Assembly: GCF_020382885.2 (NCBI RefSeq)
Contig: NC_058496.1
Coordinates: forward strand, 3,216,501 to 3,280,500
Source of the DNA: Scatophagus argus
Lineage: Eukaryota; Chordata; Actinopteri; Scatophagidae
Direction of reading: 5' to 3'
DNA: 64,000 nt
This document shows positions 11,871 through 24,396 of the stretch, in pieces (the first letter of the stretch is position 1; every line of letters starts with the position of its first letter). The notes below the pieces were generated by a model that searched no databases, was not told the DNA's origin, and saw only the letters and a list, made by a program, of their open reading frames with translations. The translations under genes were made by a program, and so were the position numbers.

Positions 11871-14379
11871 TGTTTTTTTTTCCTCATAAATCTGCATTTC
11901 AGTTGCGAGGTTCAGGTTCGCTGTGTGTGTGGGCGGACAGCTGACTGCTGCAGGACACTCCACATGAGGGGCTTCATCAGCGATGACGAAGTCTATCACC
12001 TTTATTTCACAATGTCAACTCCTCTTTTTCCTTCAGTTTAGGGGAAAAAAAGGCAGACGGGGAATGTGAGTACCACATGACATATAAGGTAGGTGTTTCC
12101 TTTTGAATTTGCATGTGAAGTGGAAAGGGTTTTATAGCAGTTTTCGTCTGAAGATACCATTTCACAGTTACACAAACAAATCAGCGCCCTGCAGCATAAC
12201 GTTAGCTGCATTTCCCTGCTCTGATGATTGAAATCTGTGCGTTACTCTCTTCCTCTGTCTCTTTCCTTTTTATTGTAGGATTTCATCCAAGTCAGAGGAA
12301 GGAGGCTGGAAATCTCTTGATATGCAATTAAAGTGAATGTCACCATGAATACCAACATCAGTGTGAATGCTTGGCTCAGGTTTGTTGCCTCCATGACGGG
12401 GAATGTTTCTTCCAGTGCAGAGATATTGATTTCAGCATCTTTCGAACTCAGCAGCCCGCCTCACTGCATGGGTGGCTCAGACAGGTAATTGCTTTTCCAA
12501 CAGGTCTTAGATAGCGTGATAGACTCTAACAAGATGCAAATACACATAAAATACAGTGCAAAGGAAACATATGAGCATCATTTCACTGCCTCATTATTTA
12601 TTGTTTCTCTAAGCATGGGATTGATTCACTGTTTTTTTTAATGCAAACATAATTACACAAAAATTGATGTGTTGCAGTAAATGGTTATTTATAAAGTGGC
12701 CCGTCTGTGTCATGCATGCACAATAATGAGACATAATCTCTGTAAATGTTATGATAATTGCCGCCTGAATTGCTGTGAAAATTGTTTTTTTTTTTGAAGA
12801 TGCTCTATTTGTGACTCCTGCTTTGGTAAAACGATTGATTTCTTGTGCACACAAACAGAATATTATGCTGCGCACTTGCCTCTTGCAGATGTGACTTTTA
12901 GAGGGTTCAGAAGTGCGCTTGTGATTTTGCTTTTGCCTACGTGAACGGGTAGATCTGTCTCCATTATCAAACAGGTACCAAAAGTCTGGCTATTGACTGA
13001 GCTGAGGAGCTGTACTTTAAATGATCAAATGTTTACTTCACAGATGGCCTTAACATCTCTAACTGTGAGCCAGCAGCAGCCTCAAGTAAAGCTTCCATTT
13101 CTGGATCTAAATGAAAAACACACCAACTGGATAAACTGAGGATTTGTCCACGGTGGGAAAGAAAAAAGGAATCAGACCAAATCAAAGACGATGTACTGTT
13201 TATGTTCAGGTCTTCTTGGGTTGGTGTGCCTGCTTCCTGTTTCATCTCTTCATCACAGCTTAAGTGGAAAAAACAAAACAAAACACAAGCACAGGCGCTA
13301 AATAATAAAGCACTGGTGAAACTGCAGTGCCGTATAAACTGCAATTGAATGTCACGCCTCAGGCATTAACAAATGTGTATTGATTGAGCAGTGCAACAGA
13401 TACACCAGAGGGCCTTGTGGGCTATGCTTGGGTTTATGTGTGCATTAATTAAAACACAATAGAATAAGACACTCAAGGAACTACACAGACCTAACAGTAC
13501 AAACAATTACTATTCATATCACAATATATGCTCGATTTACATGTGCATTAGAAGCTCTGTTGATAAGAAGAAGAGGAGGTAGATTACAGCCAGCAAATTA
13601 CAGTGCAGTGACAGTATATCAGCTATCAGTAGAGATCAATAAAATCCTCACTTGGCACCAGGACAAATAAGTAAGTATAGCAGGAAAAAGGACAAGAGGT
13701 CAGAGAATAATAACTCTGTACTCAGGGTAGTAAGTTTCATGTGATTAGGAGGGACGTGCTATTAACTCAGCACTATTTAAATGACTTACTGTGGTACAAT
13801 TATATTGTCCCAGAAATGGGGAACATAGAAAATATGTTTTGGGAAATTACACTGCTGAAAGTTGAGAAATGTGGACGTAAAACACACACACACGTTATGG
13901 TCTGAGGCTGGGCAGGAGGGTGGAGCCTACCTATGCTTTTTAAAATGATTAAATATACTGGGAAACTCGTCAGAGAAGCTTCTGTGTCCTGTCATGTCGT
14001 CTCAGCTCAGTGAAAGAGTCGAACACGTAGATCACAAACGGGCTTCCGTTCATCATCTCAACTAATGACAGCTCAGTTTTCATGAGAGATGCTCTGAAAC
14101 ATGCATGAGCAATGGTCAGTATTGTGTGTCACAAAGGTTTCATATTAAAGTAAACTCGGGGTATGGAGGATCCTAAAGCGGTCCTTTGTTTAACACGCAC
14201 AGTGTGGGTTCCAGCATTTCAGTGGGAAAGCATTAACAACACTGACGGGGAAAACAAAAACTTTTCGAGTCGTGATTTCACCTCTTGCAGTTTGACAGTT
14301 GGTAAGGTGAGTGACGCTCGTTAATGAAACATTTCTGAATGAAAAGTCATTTTTGGTAGACAGTGACTGGTTGTGATGA

Positions 14380-14705
14380 CGCACAGGGAGTGATGCTGAA
14401 GGGTGGTGCGGGGGGAGGCGATGCGAGGATGAGGATGAGGATGGTTGGGTGTCGGGTGGTGGGGATATACGGGGGGAAAGTGGCTCGAGGAGAAAACAGT
14501 GAGTCATCTGGTGCTCATCATCATCTGAAGAGACTTGGAGCACCTGAAGGTCGGCCGTTTCGGGCGGCACATGCGAGCGCTCTCCGCGCCGAGCGCACTT
14601 GGCTTTCGCGTCACCGCCGCCCGGTGCGAGCAGTCGGCAGTCATAGCCGTCTCCTAACGTGGTCCAGGAAAGCCATCGGGGTGTGAGAATCACATTCAAA
14701 GTTAG
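14380..14705 (+). promoter_or_regulatory. CpG-rich block, possible adra1a promoter and 5' UTR exon
   Basis: This is the most GC- and CpG-rich stretch for several kilobases on either side (cggccgtttcgggcgg, gcgctctccgcgccgagcgc). It ends at a strong plus-strand donor, TTAG followed by GTGAGT, with the GT at 14706-14707. A noncoding first exon spliced to the acceptor at about 18556 (ccctgtag) would supply the 5' UTR of adra1a. Long ORFs on both strands here follow from the GC content and resemble no protein I know. The link to adra1a is inference from position and orientation. Confidence 0.4.
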
Positions 14706-17700
14706 GTGAGTGTTGGGAAATTTAACTGAAGCGTTTGGACTGGACAGTTTAGGTCCAAATTATTTCAGCTTTAATTGACGCGTTTGTTCATTTGCTGTCC
14801 GAGCTGATGTGTTTGGATTCATTTTGTTGTTTCTGAACAATGAGCGGACTTTTGATGGAAAAAAGAGGTGATATTTCTCGGAATAATCTAATAATACATT
14901 TTACAGAAGTAGCCAAATTAACGTTGATTTAATTTAGATTTGCATCTCATTGCAGGCTGTCATTTGTTTTTAAAGTGATGAAGCAAATGATTAGTCTCAT
15001 CTGAACAGGATATTTTTGTCTTTCAATCTGCGGGAGTTCCCTGACTAAAATGAAACGGCTGGCTCGCACTGCTCTATAAATAAGCTAAATTATACGCTGC
15101 TATTTCTGTTTTATTTGAATCTTTCTCCATTCACCTAAATTTGATTCTTAAAGACGACGAGGTTTTCATATGTGGTGTTATCACCTTTAATGATCACAGT
15201 GCGTGTATCGGCCCAACTGCGAGGTCTGTTGACCATCACAAGTTCCTGTCTGTGGCATTTTGTTAAGGTGGATGTCACTTTGTGTCAGGTATCCACGTAA
15301 AGTCCTCCCTCATCTTGCAGATGTGAGGAGGAGGTTGAGGTTGAGATTCCCTCCGAGCCAGGATGGATGTTTACCCCTGAACAATTAAAAGCACTGCAGA
15401 CACAGAAAGAGGCTGCACATCTCAAGCTGTACGCAACGATACTGTGGATTCCTGTCCAAAGCTGGCCAGCTGCTGCACATCAGCCTGCTCAGCACAATGT
15501 TGTGTGTCCGCCTGCAAAACAGCCCAAAACACAAAGCTTGTATTTGTAGACTGTTAGTGGAGAAACATGCTTGTGACAGGGAGGACCTCCAGCGTTTCAG
15601 AAAGAGAATAAAAAGAAATGATGACTACATGCTCCTGAGCAAGGCATCTAACCTCCCGCTCCAACCTCCACTGTATGTGTGTGTCACTCTGTTTGAATAT
15701 TAAACCGATCAGTGCTGGCTGAAGAGCCTGACCAGCGTGCAGCACTTTTACTGCACCTGGATTCATGTGCATCCCAAATGAAATCTCACTCTGCTCCAAC
15801 TCAGACTGCAATTCAGTGAAATCAACAGGTCTTTTATCAGGAGCCCGGTGTAATATAAGCTTGTCCGTTTTAATTTCTCTCAAAATTAATCACAAGTCTT
15901 TCATTGACAAAGTGTGAGTTGGGTGAATTAATCAAAGTTAGGGCTGCTGGGCTTCACTTTCAGAAAAAAGTCTTTGGTTTGAAGAAATTTTCTGATAAAA
16001 CTAATTATAATTTTAATTTTTAGTGTGATAAAGTCACTGAGACGCTACAGATGTCATAAATGCATAATAGAGCTGAGAGAATAAACTGAGAACGGGAGCA
16101 CATCATGACTGAACGCATCCCATCAGTATGACTGAACATGACTTACAGTAAATCCATCAAGCTTATCTTCTCCGGCTCATTGTAACACAGTATGTTTAAT
16201 ATTTTAATGCAGCAGGGACACTTCATATTTTAAGCAGAGGTAACTTAATCTTTCCTACAGTGCAAAACAATGACGGTGTAATGAGCTCTTGATATCCTCC
16301 TGTGGATAAACATGTAACTCTCACTTTCGTAATTACCTTAGAGACACCTGCCCCCCCTCCTCTTCTCCCCACACCTCCTTCATCGTCTTGAGTGGGTGGG
16401 AGAAGCTCTCAGGTGCTGCATTATGATGGCTGCCGAATGCAGGCTTTTTGCCGCACCGAACGGGAGACGTAACAGTCTATCAAACATGTTAAACAGCTGT
16501 ACATCCAGCGTGGAGCAGAGGTTTGTGGGGCGCAGAGGAAAAGGTCAGCCGGTGGTTAATAGTGTGGCGAGGAAGAGGAGGGGGCGGAAGACTTGAGGGG
16601 ACTGCATAATGCCTTCACCCTCGCTGGTGTCTTTGCACAGTCTCTTGTGTCAGGCATGTTTTTAAGATGGAGAGAGACGAAACAAACTCGGTCGAAAAGA
16701 GGGCAACTCGGATGAACTTTTAATTTGGCCTCACATAAAGCAGCTTAACAAAATCCTAAAATCGTCAACATGGCCGCACTACTTTTACTAGTCCAATCTA
16801 ATCTACGTTTAGTTAAGGAACATCCACGTTACAAATGTCAGTAATCTGCACGGAAAAGATTAATCTCGCATCTGTCAAAGTGGAGAAGTTTGCGTGGCAC
16901 TAAGATATTGTTTTGGAGTCAAAGGACAGAACATTCAAAATGGAATTAGTTTGAAGCCTCGGAGTCGGAGGGGAGCGATTCAGGCCCAAATCAGCAGCGC
17001 ACAATAATGTCACAAATCCAACCGTGTGACTCATTTTGCTTATGCTATACATACAGACAACTACAGTGAAAAGAGAACATATTCGTACATTAAAATAATT
17101 CATCATCACTTTTCCTTGAGAGTAACTCAAGAAGATCACCACTCACTTTCATTAACTATGGAGATTAGGGCTAGCCAACAGTTAGCTTAGCTTAGCATGG
17201 AGACAGAAAGCATGGGGAAACAGCTAGCCTGGCTCTGTCCAAAGGTAAAAGCGGAAACCAGTGGCTAAAGCTTCCCAGTTAACATGTTTTATATTCTTTC
17301 TTTAATCAAAAATGTAGAAATTACAGAGTTGTGTGCCTGAGCTAGTTTTTGGCCAGGTGGGTTTTATGATTGCTGGCCGGACCCGTGCTCTCCAGGTTTT
17401 TATGTTAACGTATTTGCCTCCAGGATTTTGTGTATAAATATGAGTGTGATGTCATGGAGAGTTTAAACATATTTCCCGAAAGGTCAACCTATTCCTGTAA
17501 AACCATTCAGAAGTGCTTGAATGCACTGATGTCAGTTAATGTCAAACTGTAACGCTGTGTATCATTTTGACCTCCACCTATATGGAGGTCACAGTGTCAT
17601 ATTGATTTGTTTAGACAGGGTGATCAAGAGTGAGATTAGGCTTGGGTAGGTCAGTTGAAGACCATATTGTCACCACAAAATGGCAGTAAAAGACACTGGT

Positions 17701-18555
17701 TTTGTGACTGAATCTGTTGCATTGTTTACTCTTCAGTTATTCTGGCCAGGCTTGATGCCATCGAGTTTTAATTGTGTGACGCCTTCCCAGATGATTTGGT
17801 GAAACAGGCGGCCCATCAGTCCTGATATCAGTTTCTTTATTCCTCAGACTCACATTGTGTTGAGTCAATAAGCTCGAGATGGACGATCTGACAGCAACTG
17901 TGGCTCAGACGCCGTCACTCGCCCACAGTCTTGAAATTTGTGAGCCGTGGAAACGTGGAAATAAAACCTCTGCAGAAATTAAGCAAATGAACAAAGCAAA
18001 GATGAATGCATTTGTTCTACTCTATGTGATGTGTCAGCTCTGTCAAAGAAAATTCTTCTGCTTCTCTTTTCCAAGGTACTGGATACTGTTGCTGAATCCT
18101 GTTGTTGGGGTAAAGTTGAATCTGCCCCTGCTTTCGACAGGAAGAGCCTGGACTCGTGCTGACCCACCATCTCATCCAGGAAAAGTGGTTTCTCAAACTG
18201 CACTTTGGTTCCAAGAACGTGCAAAGACTTTTTTTATCTAGATGTGTACAGCCGTCTATAATGCATTTCTAACAGTGTTTTTGTACCAGCTGCGTAATAC
18301 CAGTTTTAACATCGGTAACATTTTCAAGATGGATTACCTGACTACAGTGCAGTAGGTTTTATCTGCATATATTAGACTTCTGCCTCTGTGTTTCTGCATG
18401 CCTCCTGTTGTATTTTTCTTGATGCTTTGCCAGCGTAATGGCTCAGTTGCTCGAGGCATCATCATTCAAATTATGTTTTGACAAGACAGACTTAATGTGG
18501 TCATTACTCTAATGGCTTTTATGAAAATGCCCTGATGTCCCTCTTCTCCCTGTAG
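14706..18555. other. Upstream region or first intron of adra1a
   Basis: No coding region was supported. It holds a copy of a common fish repeat at 17165-17370. An acceptor-like catcttgcag near 15311-15320 could open another 5' UTR exon, but no donor follows convincingly. The rest is unremarkable AT-rich sequence. Confidence 0.4.
17165..17370. repeat. Fish dispersed repeat (gttagcttagcttagcat family)
   Basis: The stretch gttagcttagcttagcatgg, then ggggaaacagctagcctggc and tctgtccaaaggtaa, belongs to a repeat I recognise as extremely frequent in percomorph fishes. It is the internal and 3' part; the matching 5' part (aacattttgggaaatatgct) is seen in the separate copy at 19744-20045. Both copies are old and partial. 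Confidence 0.65.
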
Positions 18556-18633
18556 TGAACTTAAATAGGTGTTTGTTTCAGACTACCTTTGCTGCACAGG
18601 ACAGTGTCAAGAATCAGCCAAGTATTGGAATAG

Positions 18634-21600
18634 ATGGTTCCTGTGCTGGACAATATGACCCCAGCTCCACTGACACAGAACTGCTCCAACTGTAGCCAGG
18701 TTTTAGTCCCAGAGCTCAATGTGGTCAAGGCTGTGGTTTTGGGCCTCGTGCTCGGTGCCTTTATTGTGTTTGGGATTGTGGGAAACATCCTGGTAATCCT
18801 TTCGGTTGTTTGTCACCGACACCTGCGGACGGTGACACATTACTTTATAGTTAATCTGGCGGTGGCAGATTTGCTGCTGAGCTCCACTGTACTTCCGTTC
18901 TCTGCCATTTTTGAGATTGTGGACCGTTGGTTGTTTGGACGAGCCTTTTGCAATGTTTGGGCAGCTGTGGATGTGCTCTGCTGCACTGCCTCTATCATGA
19001 GCCTCTGCGTGATCTCGGTTGACCGCTACATTGGAGTCAGTTACCCTCTGCGTTACCCGACTATAATGACAAAGCGCAGGGCGCTGCTGGCAGTGATGCT
19101 GCTGTGGGTGCTGTCAATTATCATATCTATTGGACCTTTGTTTGGCTGGAAAGAGCCGCCACCCGAGGACGAGACCATCTGCAGGATCACAGAGGAGCCG
19201 GGCTACGCCATCTTCTCTGCTGTGGGTTCTTTCTACCTCCCTCTGGCCATCATACTGGCAATGTACTGCCGGGTCTATGTGGTAGCTCACAGAGAGAGCC
19301 AGGGCCGGAGGGAAGGCCACAAGACAGAGAAGTCAGATTCAGAGCAGGTGATACTCAGGATACACAGAGGAAACACAACCGTATCAGAGGAAGAGGCCCT
19401 TCGCAATCGCACACATTTTGCCCTGCGACTGCTCAAGTTCTCACGTGAGAAGAAGGCTGCCAAGACCTTGGGCATCGTGGTCGGCTGCTTCGTGTTGTGC
19501 TGGCTGCCCTTTTTCCTTGTGCTACCCATCGGTGAGTATTTGCGACTTTGTGACAGCCCGATTCTTAATTATGTGAGCAGATGGTGTCCAAGGCTGCTGC
19601 AAAATGCCCTGTTTAGAGTCAGTTTAGTTTGTCTGTTCTGAGCTACTATAGAAACATGTCAGCGCAACATGGTGGACTCCATGGGAAGATACACGCTGGA
19701 CCTTTACATCAGCTTATATGTCATTTTTTTACATGATAAATGCTAAAGGAATGGTTCAACATTTTGGGAAATATGCTTATTCATTTTATTTCTGAGAATT
19801 AAATGACAAGACTGATACCTTTCATGTCTGTACAATAAATATGAAGACCAAATTAACACGTCATTGATTGATTTTATTTATTTAATCATCCTAGAGTCCT
19901 TGGTGAGCTTCACAGGTGTTGGAAGGCAGTCAGTATGCTAAGCTAACTGTCTCAAGGCTCAAGAATCATGTTGAATAGACAGCGACTGTCAGTAACAACA
20001 AAAAATAGAAATATTGCAATTTCCCAATATGTCGCTATTCCTTTAGAGATGCACAGGACAGTCTTTTTAAATGTTTAAATCAAAATGATTTCGCAAATGA
20101 AAAAAAGTTTCATATATATTTGATCATTTCCATTTGCACATATGAGTCAGACCACTTTTAGAAAGTGGTTATTTAACTTCTGCATTCATTCATTTTACAG
20201 ATCCATTCATCGATTGCCAGGTTTTTAAGTGCTGGCGAATTCAGTAGTTTGATCATGATAATTGAATTGCTCCTCTGTGAGAGCACAGTGAAGTTGCTAT
20301 CATTGAGACGAGCCTTGTGACCTCTTCAGCAACGTAGTAAATACTTGGACTCGGCCAGGTAGACGCTCTATAAATAGGCTCTATAAATCTTTCATATCTC
20401 TGACAGCGTCTGCTGCCCGCCTGTCTGTAAACAAAAGCACAGTTTCAACCCTGCGTATATTCCACGGTCACAGCCCTCAATGAAGTGTAAAGCTACTTCT
20501 CTGCTCCTTCTTCTCGCCGTTACGTCCGTGACTCACTTCATCAACGCCAGGGAACAGCACATAAAGCCATCACATCACTGTCAGACCTTATATGATCTTC
20601 CCTTCGAGAACGTCCAGAAGACAAGCTTGAAGGGAAATCGCACAGCTCGCCGACCATGCATGCACTTTATGTGCCAGTGTCAGCATGGAGGGAATGTGAG
20701 GAGGAAATCCGAACCAAGTAGATTAGAGATATGACAAAGCCCTCACAAATCCCTCAGGGTTTTTTTTATTTTTTTTTATTTATTTATTCCATGCTCTCAT
20801 GCTTATAAATATAGCTGTTACCATTTGGCTGAAGGCCTTTCCTGACTGGGAAATCAGAAAAAGCCTGAGCTTACCAACACTCCCTCACTAGCGCTGGCGT
20901 CTGGCTGCATACTGCTGCCACATAAGTCTGTGGACAATGATAGGTTTATCAGTGAATCACCAAGCAGTGGTTTAGTTTTGACGTGGAGAGCTGGATAGCT
21001 CATGATTGTTTGATTAGGTTTGCTGGCAGAAAAATAAGTTGTGGGAATTTGAACATGTCAGAATATTTAAGAAGATGAGTTGTTTCAGCTTTATGTTTAT
21101 CTGGGGATTGTTCTGTCAAGGAGAGAGATCTCTTTGACATTTAAGAGGCTCCTGTCAGGAAGTGTGTAGCAAACCATTGGGCTGACTGAACAAATTAATA
21201 CCCAACACGCCCTCTTAAATAACTGAAATGGTTGATTGCAAAAACAGCAAACAAAGCAGATGAACAATACCTGAAACAGGCTTAACAAAAGTTTGTCCCG
21301 ACATCACTGTTTGGTTGGGTTTGGGCACCAAAACGCACAGGACATGAAGAGTGGTCTCCTGGCTGAGAGTCTGGGTGTCCATCCAGCTCAGCCTCCTTCC
21401 TGTGGGGACCTAATCGCTCTACACTATACCACATCACCTGACTTCCTCCTTCGCTCTCGTCACACTTACATGGCCACTACAGATCTCCGCTAACAATAAA
21501 CATAAATATGGGTCATACCAAGCTGCCTGCACACACAGTTTTTCAGGTGAGGACGGTCTGTGAGCAGCTGAGGAGTTCACCTCTAAATCACAGCAGAACG

Positions 21601-23859
21601 AAAAGACGTTACACTCCTGCGTCTCTTTTGTGAGGGGGGCTGCTTAAAGTGACGGACATGCAGATAATAATCAGCCAACTCTGCACTTCCCCTCGGCTCT
21701 ACCGAGCTTAACAGCCTCTATCAGATCATTGCTCTGGTTTAACAGCTCTACTTTTGTTTCTGACTATTTTCAGCTCTAACCTGTTAGAGAAAATAGCTGA
21801 AAACAAATTTAGCCAATAAATAGATATTTTTGAGAAGAGTTGGTGCAGGCCAAAAAACAGCTGAAATGAAGTGAGGTTTACTTACAGTCTCAAATCTCAA
21901 AAGCTGCCTCTTCAGACAAACCACATGCGCACGGTGCGGGTCATGCAGACGTTTCTGAAGGGGTTCTCAAGCTGTCATAGAATTTTCTCAACCTACAACA
22001 AGTCGTGCTTTACCTGAGGGTCACAGCAATTTGAGTTATACAATTTTCCCATGAACTTTCATTGATTTTGTGCAACAAGACATTTACAGAACGGGTGCGA
22101 TACCTTTCTTTTTTCAAAACCAATCTATCAAGGGTACCGGCAATAACAGAATTGTTCTTGTTGGCACAGCTGGGGATAAAATGTATGAGCCGGAGAGCCA
22201 GGCACAAAACAATTTGCTCTCAAACTCTCTCCACCTCTTCTTTCTATCCATCTCTATATCACAGTCTCATTTTTCAAAAGCCCACGCTGGACTGTCCACA
22301 ACAACTTGCCCAATAAAGTGTTTCTGCCCTTTTACCCCCCGAAAATAGACAGATAGACAGACGGATAGACAGACTGATAGTGGAATACAGCCTTTTAATT
22401 ATTTTGTTGTTTCATTGACAGTCACCTACGTTCATAGTGACAAACAGGCCTGCATGTGATGTGCCTGTTAAGCCATTTTCTCTGCTTCTTCATTAAGGAT
22501 CCCACTCACGCTCTCTGCTCTAAATGCTTCCTCTAATCAAAAGCAGCACTATTCATGATGACAGTTTTAATAAAATCCTTAACCTTGATGCCAAGTACCT
22601 TAATGGCTTTTTTTAGCGGGTAAAACAATTAAATATGTATGGTCTCATGTGCAGACGTAAATGGCAGCAGTGACATGTTTCTCTCAGTAGTTGCAGTTCA
22701 TTTGTTATTCTCATATAAACACAACCTTTGATGCAGTAGATACAAGAGCAAGGAACCGCTGTAACCATGTGACCTACATGTTTTTAGCCACATGCTAACA
22801 GCACAGCTCGTGGGCAATATGATGAGGCAGTTCACTACTTAAAGCGCTTGAAATTGGTGAAATTATTTTGATTGGATTGTTTACTTTAGTGTTGACTTGA
22901 GTTTTCCTCTAGCATTGACATTTGTGGTTTAGAGTAAAATATATTGACCTTTACTGAATTGATTAAATGAGCTACAGAGCTATTCAGGGTCTTTAGAGGA
23001 TAGAACAAACACACACAAAACTAACGACCAATCCAAACTGATTAGCAAGTGTTAACATGCTAACAGGCTAAACTGAGGTGAACCGGGAAAATATTAACTG
23101 CTTAACAGTGTTGTTGAGAATGGGTTGGTGAGCTGATGCTATCATTTAGCTACAATCTAATTTGTGTCTAGAGTTCTCACAGGGCTGCTAGCACGGCACT
23201 AGACTTGTCATGGAATATATTAAACTCTGCGTTTTAGACAAAAATCAGTTCATGGTTCCTTCTGCTGTAGTGGTAATCACCCTTCTGTGTCTAATGTCCC
23301 TACAGGCTCCATTTTCCCTGCGTACAGGCCTTCAGACACTGTCTTCAAGATCACCTTCTGGCTCGGTTACTTCAACAGCTGCATCAACCCCATCATCTAC
23401 CCGTGCTCCAATCAGGAGTTTAAGAAAGCTTTCCAGAGTTTACTTGGAGTTCACTGTCTGAGAACGATCCCTAGACCACACAATCATCATCTGAATGCAA
23501 TTCAGAGTCAAACTCAGGGTCACAGCCAGCCCCTCAGTCTGGGCCTGGACAGCAGGGGGGCTCCATGTCGGCTCAGCCCTTCCCCCTCCATGGCCTTGTC
23601 CAGAACCCCGTCCTCCAGGGACAGCAGGGAGTGGAGGGTCTTTTCTGGAGGCTCCACGGGCAGAGCAGGACCGGCCGAGACTAGCAGGGCAAAAGTGGCC
23701 AAACTCTGCAGTAAAAGCTTCCAGCAAACCTGCTGCTGCATCCTCAGTGGTGGGACTCCCCCGCAGGAGTCGAACTGCGCCCAGCCCGCTGCTGTCGGAA
23801 ACCTTCCCACAATTAAAATCCACCAACTGTCCCTGTCGGAAAAAGGAGAGCCTGTATAA
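18634..23859 (+). CDS. adra1a: Alpha-1A adrenergic receptor
   Basis: Two coding exons, 18634-19531 and 23306-23859, joined in phase 1 (G from exon 1, GC from exon 2) with donor GTGAGT and acceptor ctacag. The product is 483 aa (human 466). It is a Gq/11-coupled plasma-membrane receptor for noradrenaline and adrenaline that raises cytosolic calcium through phospholipase C. Visible features: three N-glycosylation sequons (N7, N16, N19), helix 1 N51, helix 2 D79, amine-binding D113 in helix 3, DRY 130-132, the C106-C183 disulfide pair, catechol-contacting S195 and S199 in helix 5, CWLPFF 289-294 in helix 6, NPIIY 327-331 in helix 7, and a CCC palmitoylation site in the tail. The tail ends [14 protein letters not shown], close to the ADRA1A end. 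The intron at the end of helix 6 is diagnostic of alpha-1 receptors. The reading past 19531 to a stop at 19641 is only intron read-through. dpysl2 lies tail to tail downstream, as in human 8p21. A teleost-duplicate suffix cannot be assigned. Confidence 0.97.
19744..20045. mobile_element. Small non-autonomous DNA transposon with terminal inverted repeats
   Basis: The left end taaaggaatggttcaacat followed by tttgggaaatat matches the reverse complement of the right end, taaaggaatagcgacatat then tgggaaattgc. The element is about 302 bp and is bordered by TA, as for Tc1/mariner-type elements. The inside reads gcttattcattttatttctg, then atgtctgtacaataaatatg, then tatgctaagctaactgtc, which belongs to the same family as the copy at 17165. 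It sits in the adra1a intron. The ends are diverged at several positions, so it is an old insertion. Superfamily assignment is inference from the TA borders. Confidence 0.65.
20369..20377 (+). promoter_or_regulatory. TATA box upstream of a secreted-peptide-like ORF
   Basis: TATAAATAG lies 111 bp before the ATG at 20480, with a second TATAAAT at 20382-20388. A TATA box at this distance from an ORF with a signal peptide is the layout of many fish neuropeptide and cytokine genes. It may equally be chance in AT-rich intron DNA. Confidence 0.35.
20480..20734 (+). CDS. Candidate secreted peptide ORF in the adra1a intron
   Basis: The 84-codon ORF opens with [19 protein letters not shown], a good signal peptide: a positive start, a leucine-rich core, and a plausible cleavage after FINA (about residue 23). 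The remaining 61 residues are basic and hydrophilic with four cysteines (HHCQTL, RPCMHF, CQCQHGG), an N-R-T sequon and basic pairs (RR, RRK) that could be processing sites. A TATA box lies about 110 bp upstream, and an AATAAA at 21494-21499 is the nearest polyadenylation candidate. I do not recognise the family; it is not GnRH, apelin, orexin or a standard chemokine by its cysteine pattern. The start context is weak (t at -3). It could be a chance ORF. Confidence 0.25.
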   Translation: MKCKATSLLLLLAVTSVTHFINAREQHIKPSHHCQTLYDLPFENVQKTSLKGNRTARRPCMHFMCQCQHGGNVRRKSEPSRLEI

Positions 23860-24390
23860 CCACTGTAATCCTTCTTCCATTAGTCATGATTCCCTTTTCA
23901 AGGTCGCGGCTGAGAATATATTTCAGTTTGCTCTGTTAACGTCCCAACAGACAAACTGTGTTGCAGCAGCGTCTGCTTGCTGAGATTTAAAATGTAAAGC
24001 CTTGACATAACTCTGTGAGATCTAAAGAGACATCATAGCCAAACTCTACCACTTTAAGAAGACGTACAAGCTACTGCAGCCCATCGCAGAAATCCATCCT
24101 GTAAGCACTGAAGTGAACCAAAAGAAATACGTATAGCAGAGACACCAAAAGATCTCTGAATGTTTACATATTTTATATTACAGGAGAGCAGTTCAAATGT
24201 ATAAACATGTAAATAGCAGAGTTTTTCTATAATGCATGATTTCACCAGATGTTGGAGAAGTGCTGGTCAGTGGTGCTCCTGTTGTCCAAAGTCTGCCTAT
24301 GATTGTGTTCCTGTTGTCAAACTGCTGTTTGTGTGCTGCTCTGTGCACAGTAAAAACCGAGGGACCTTGTGTACTTCCACGTCACATTAC

Positions 24391-24396
24391 AATAAA
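24391..24396 (+). terminator. adra1a: Probable adra1a polyadenylation signal
   Basis: AATAAA lies about 530 nt after the adra1a stop codon, in an otherwise unremarkable 3' UTR. Confidence 0.6.

Larger units (their letters stand above)
6799..14379. other. tmem230 5' region and long spacer
   Basis: The first 300 bp holds the tmem230 5' UTR and promoter. No supported gene follows. The spacer contains a long AT-rich repeat (8520-9195), a TG microsatellite at 9969-9985, a two-unit dispersed repeat (11086-11420) and the decayed 3' end of a LINE (11430-11870). The parts between these (about 7300-8500, 9560-10900 and 12000-14350) are not recognisably repetitive, and some have the even, homeodomain-motif-rich texture of conserved noncoding DNA, for example near 8040-8200 and 9800-9860. 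Confidence 0.5.

Noticed and set aside
14190-14699. 169-codon ORF on the minus strand in the CpG-rich block
   Set aside because: Length is explained by high GC content. The sequence (serine/proline/histidine runs) resembles no protein, and the opposite strand has the better gene signals.
23440-23983. Overlapping ORFs antisense to, and in another frame of, adra1a exon 2
   Set aside because: The true frame is fixed by the NPIIY motif and the conserved receptor tail; the others are shadows.
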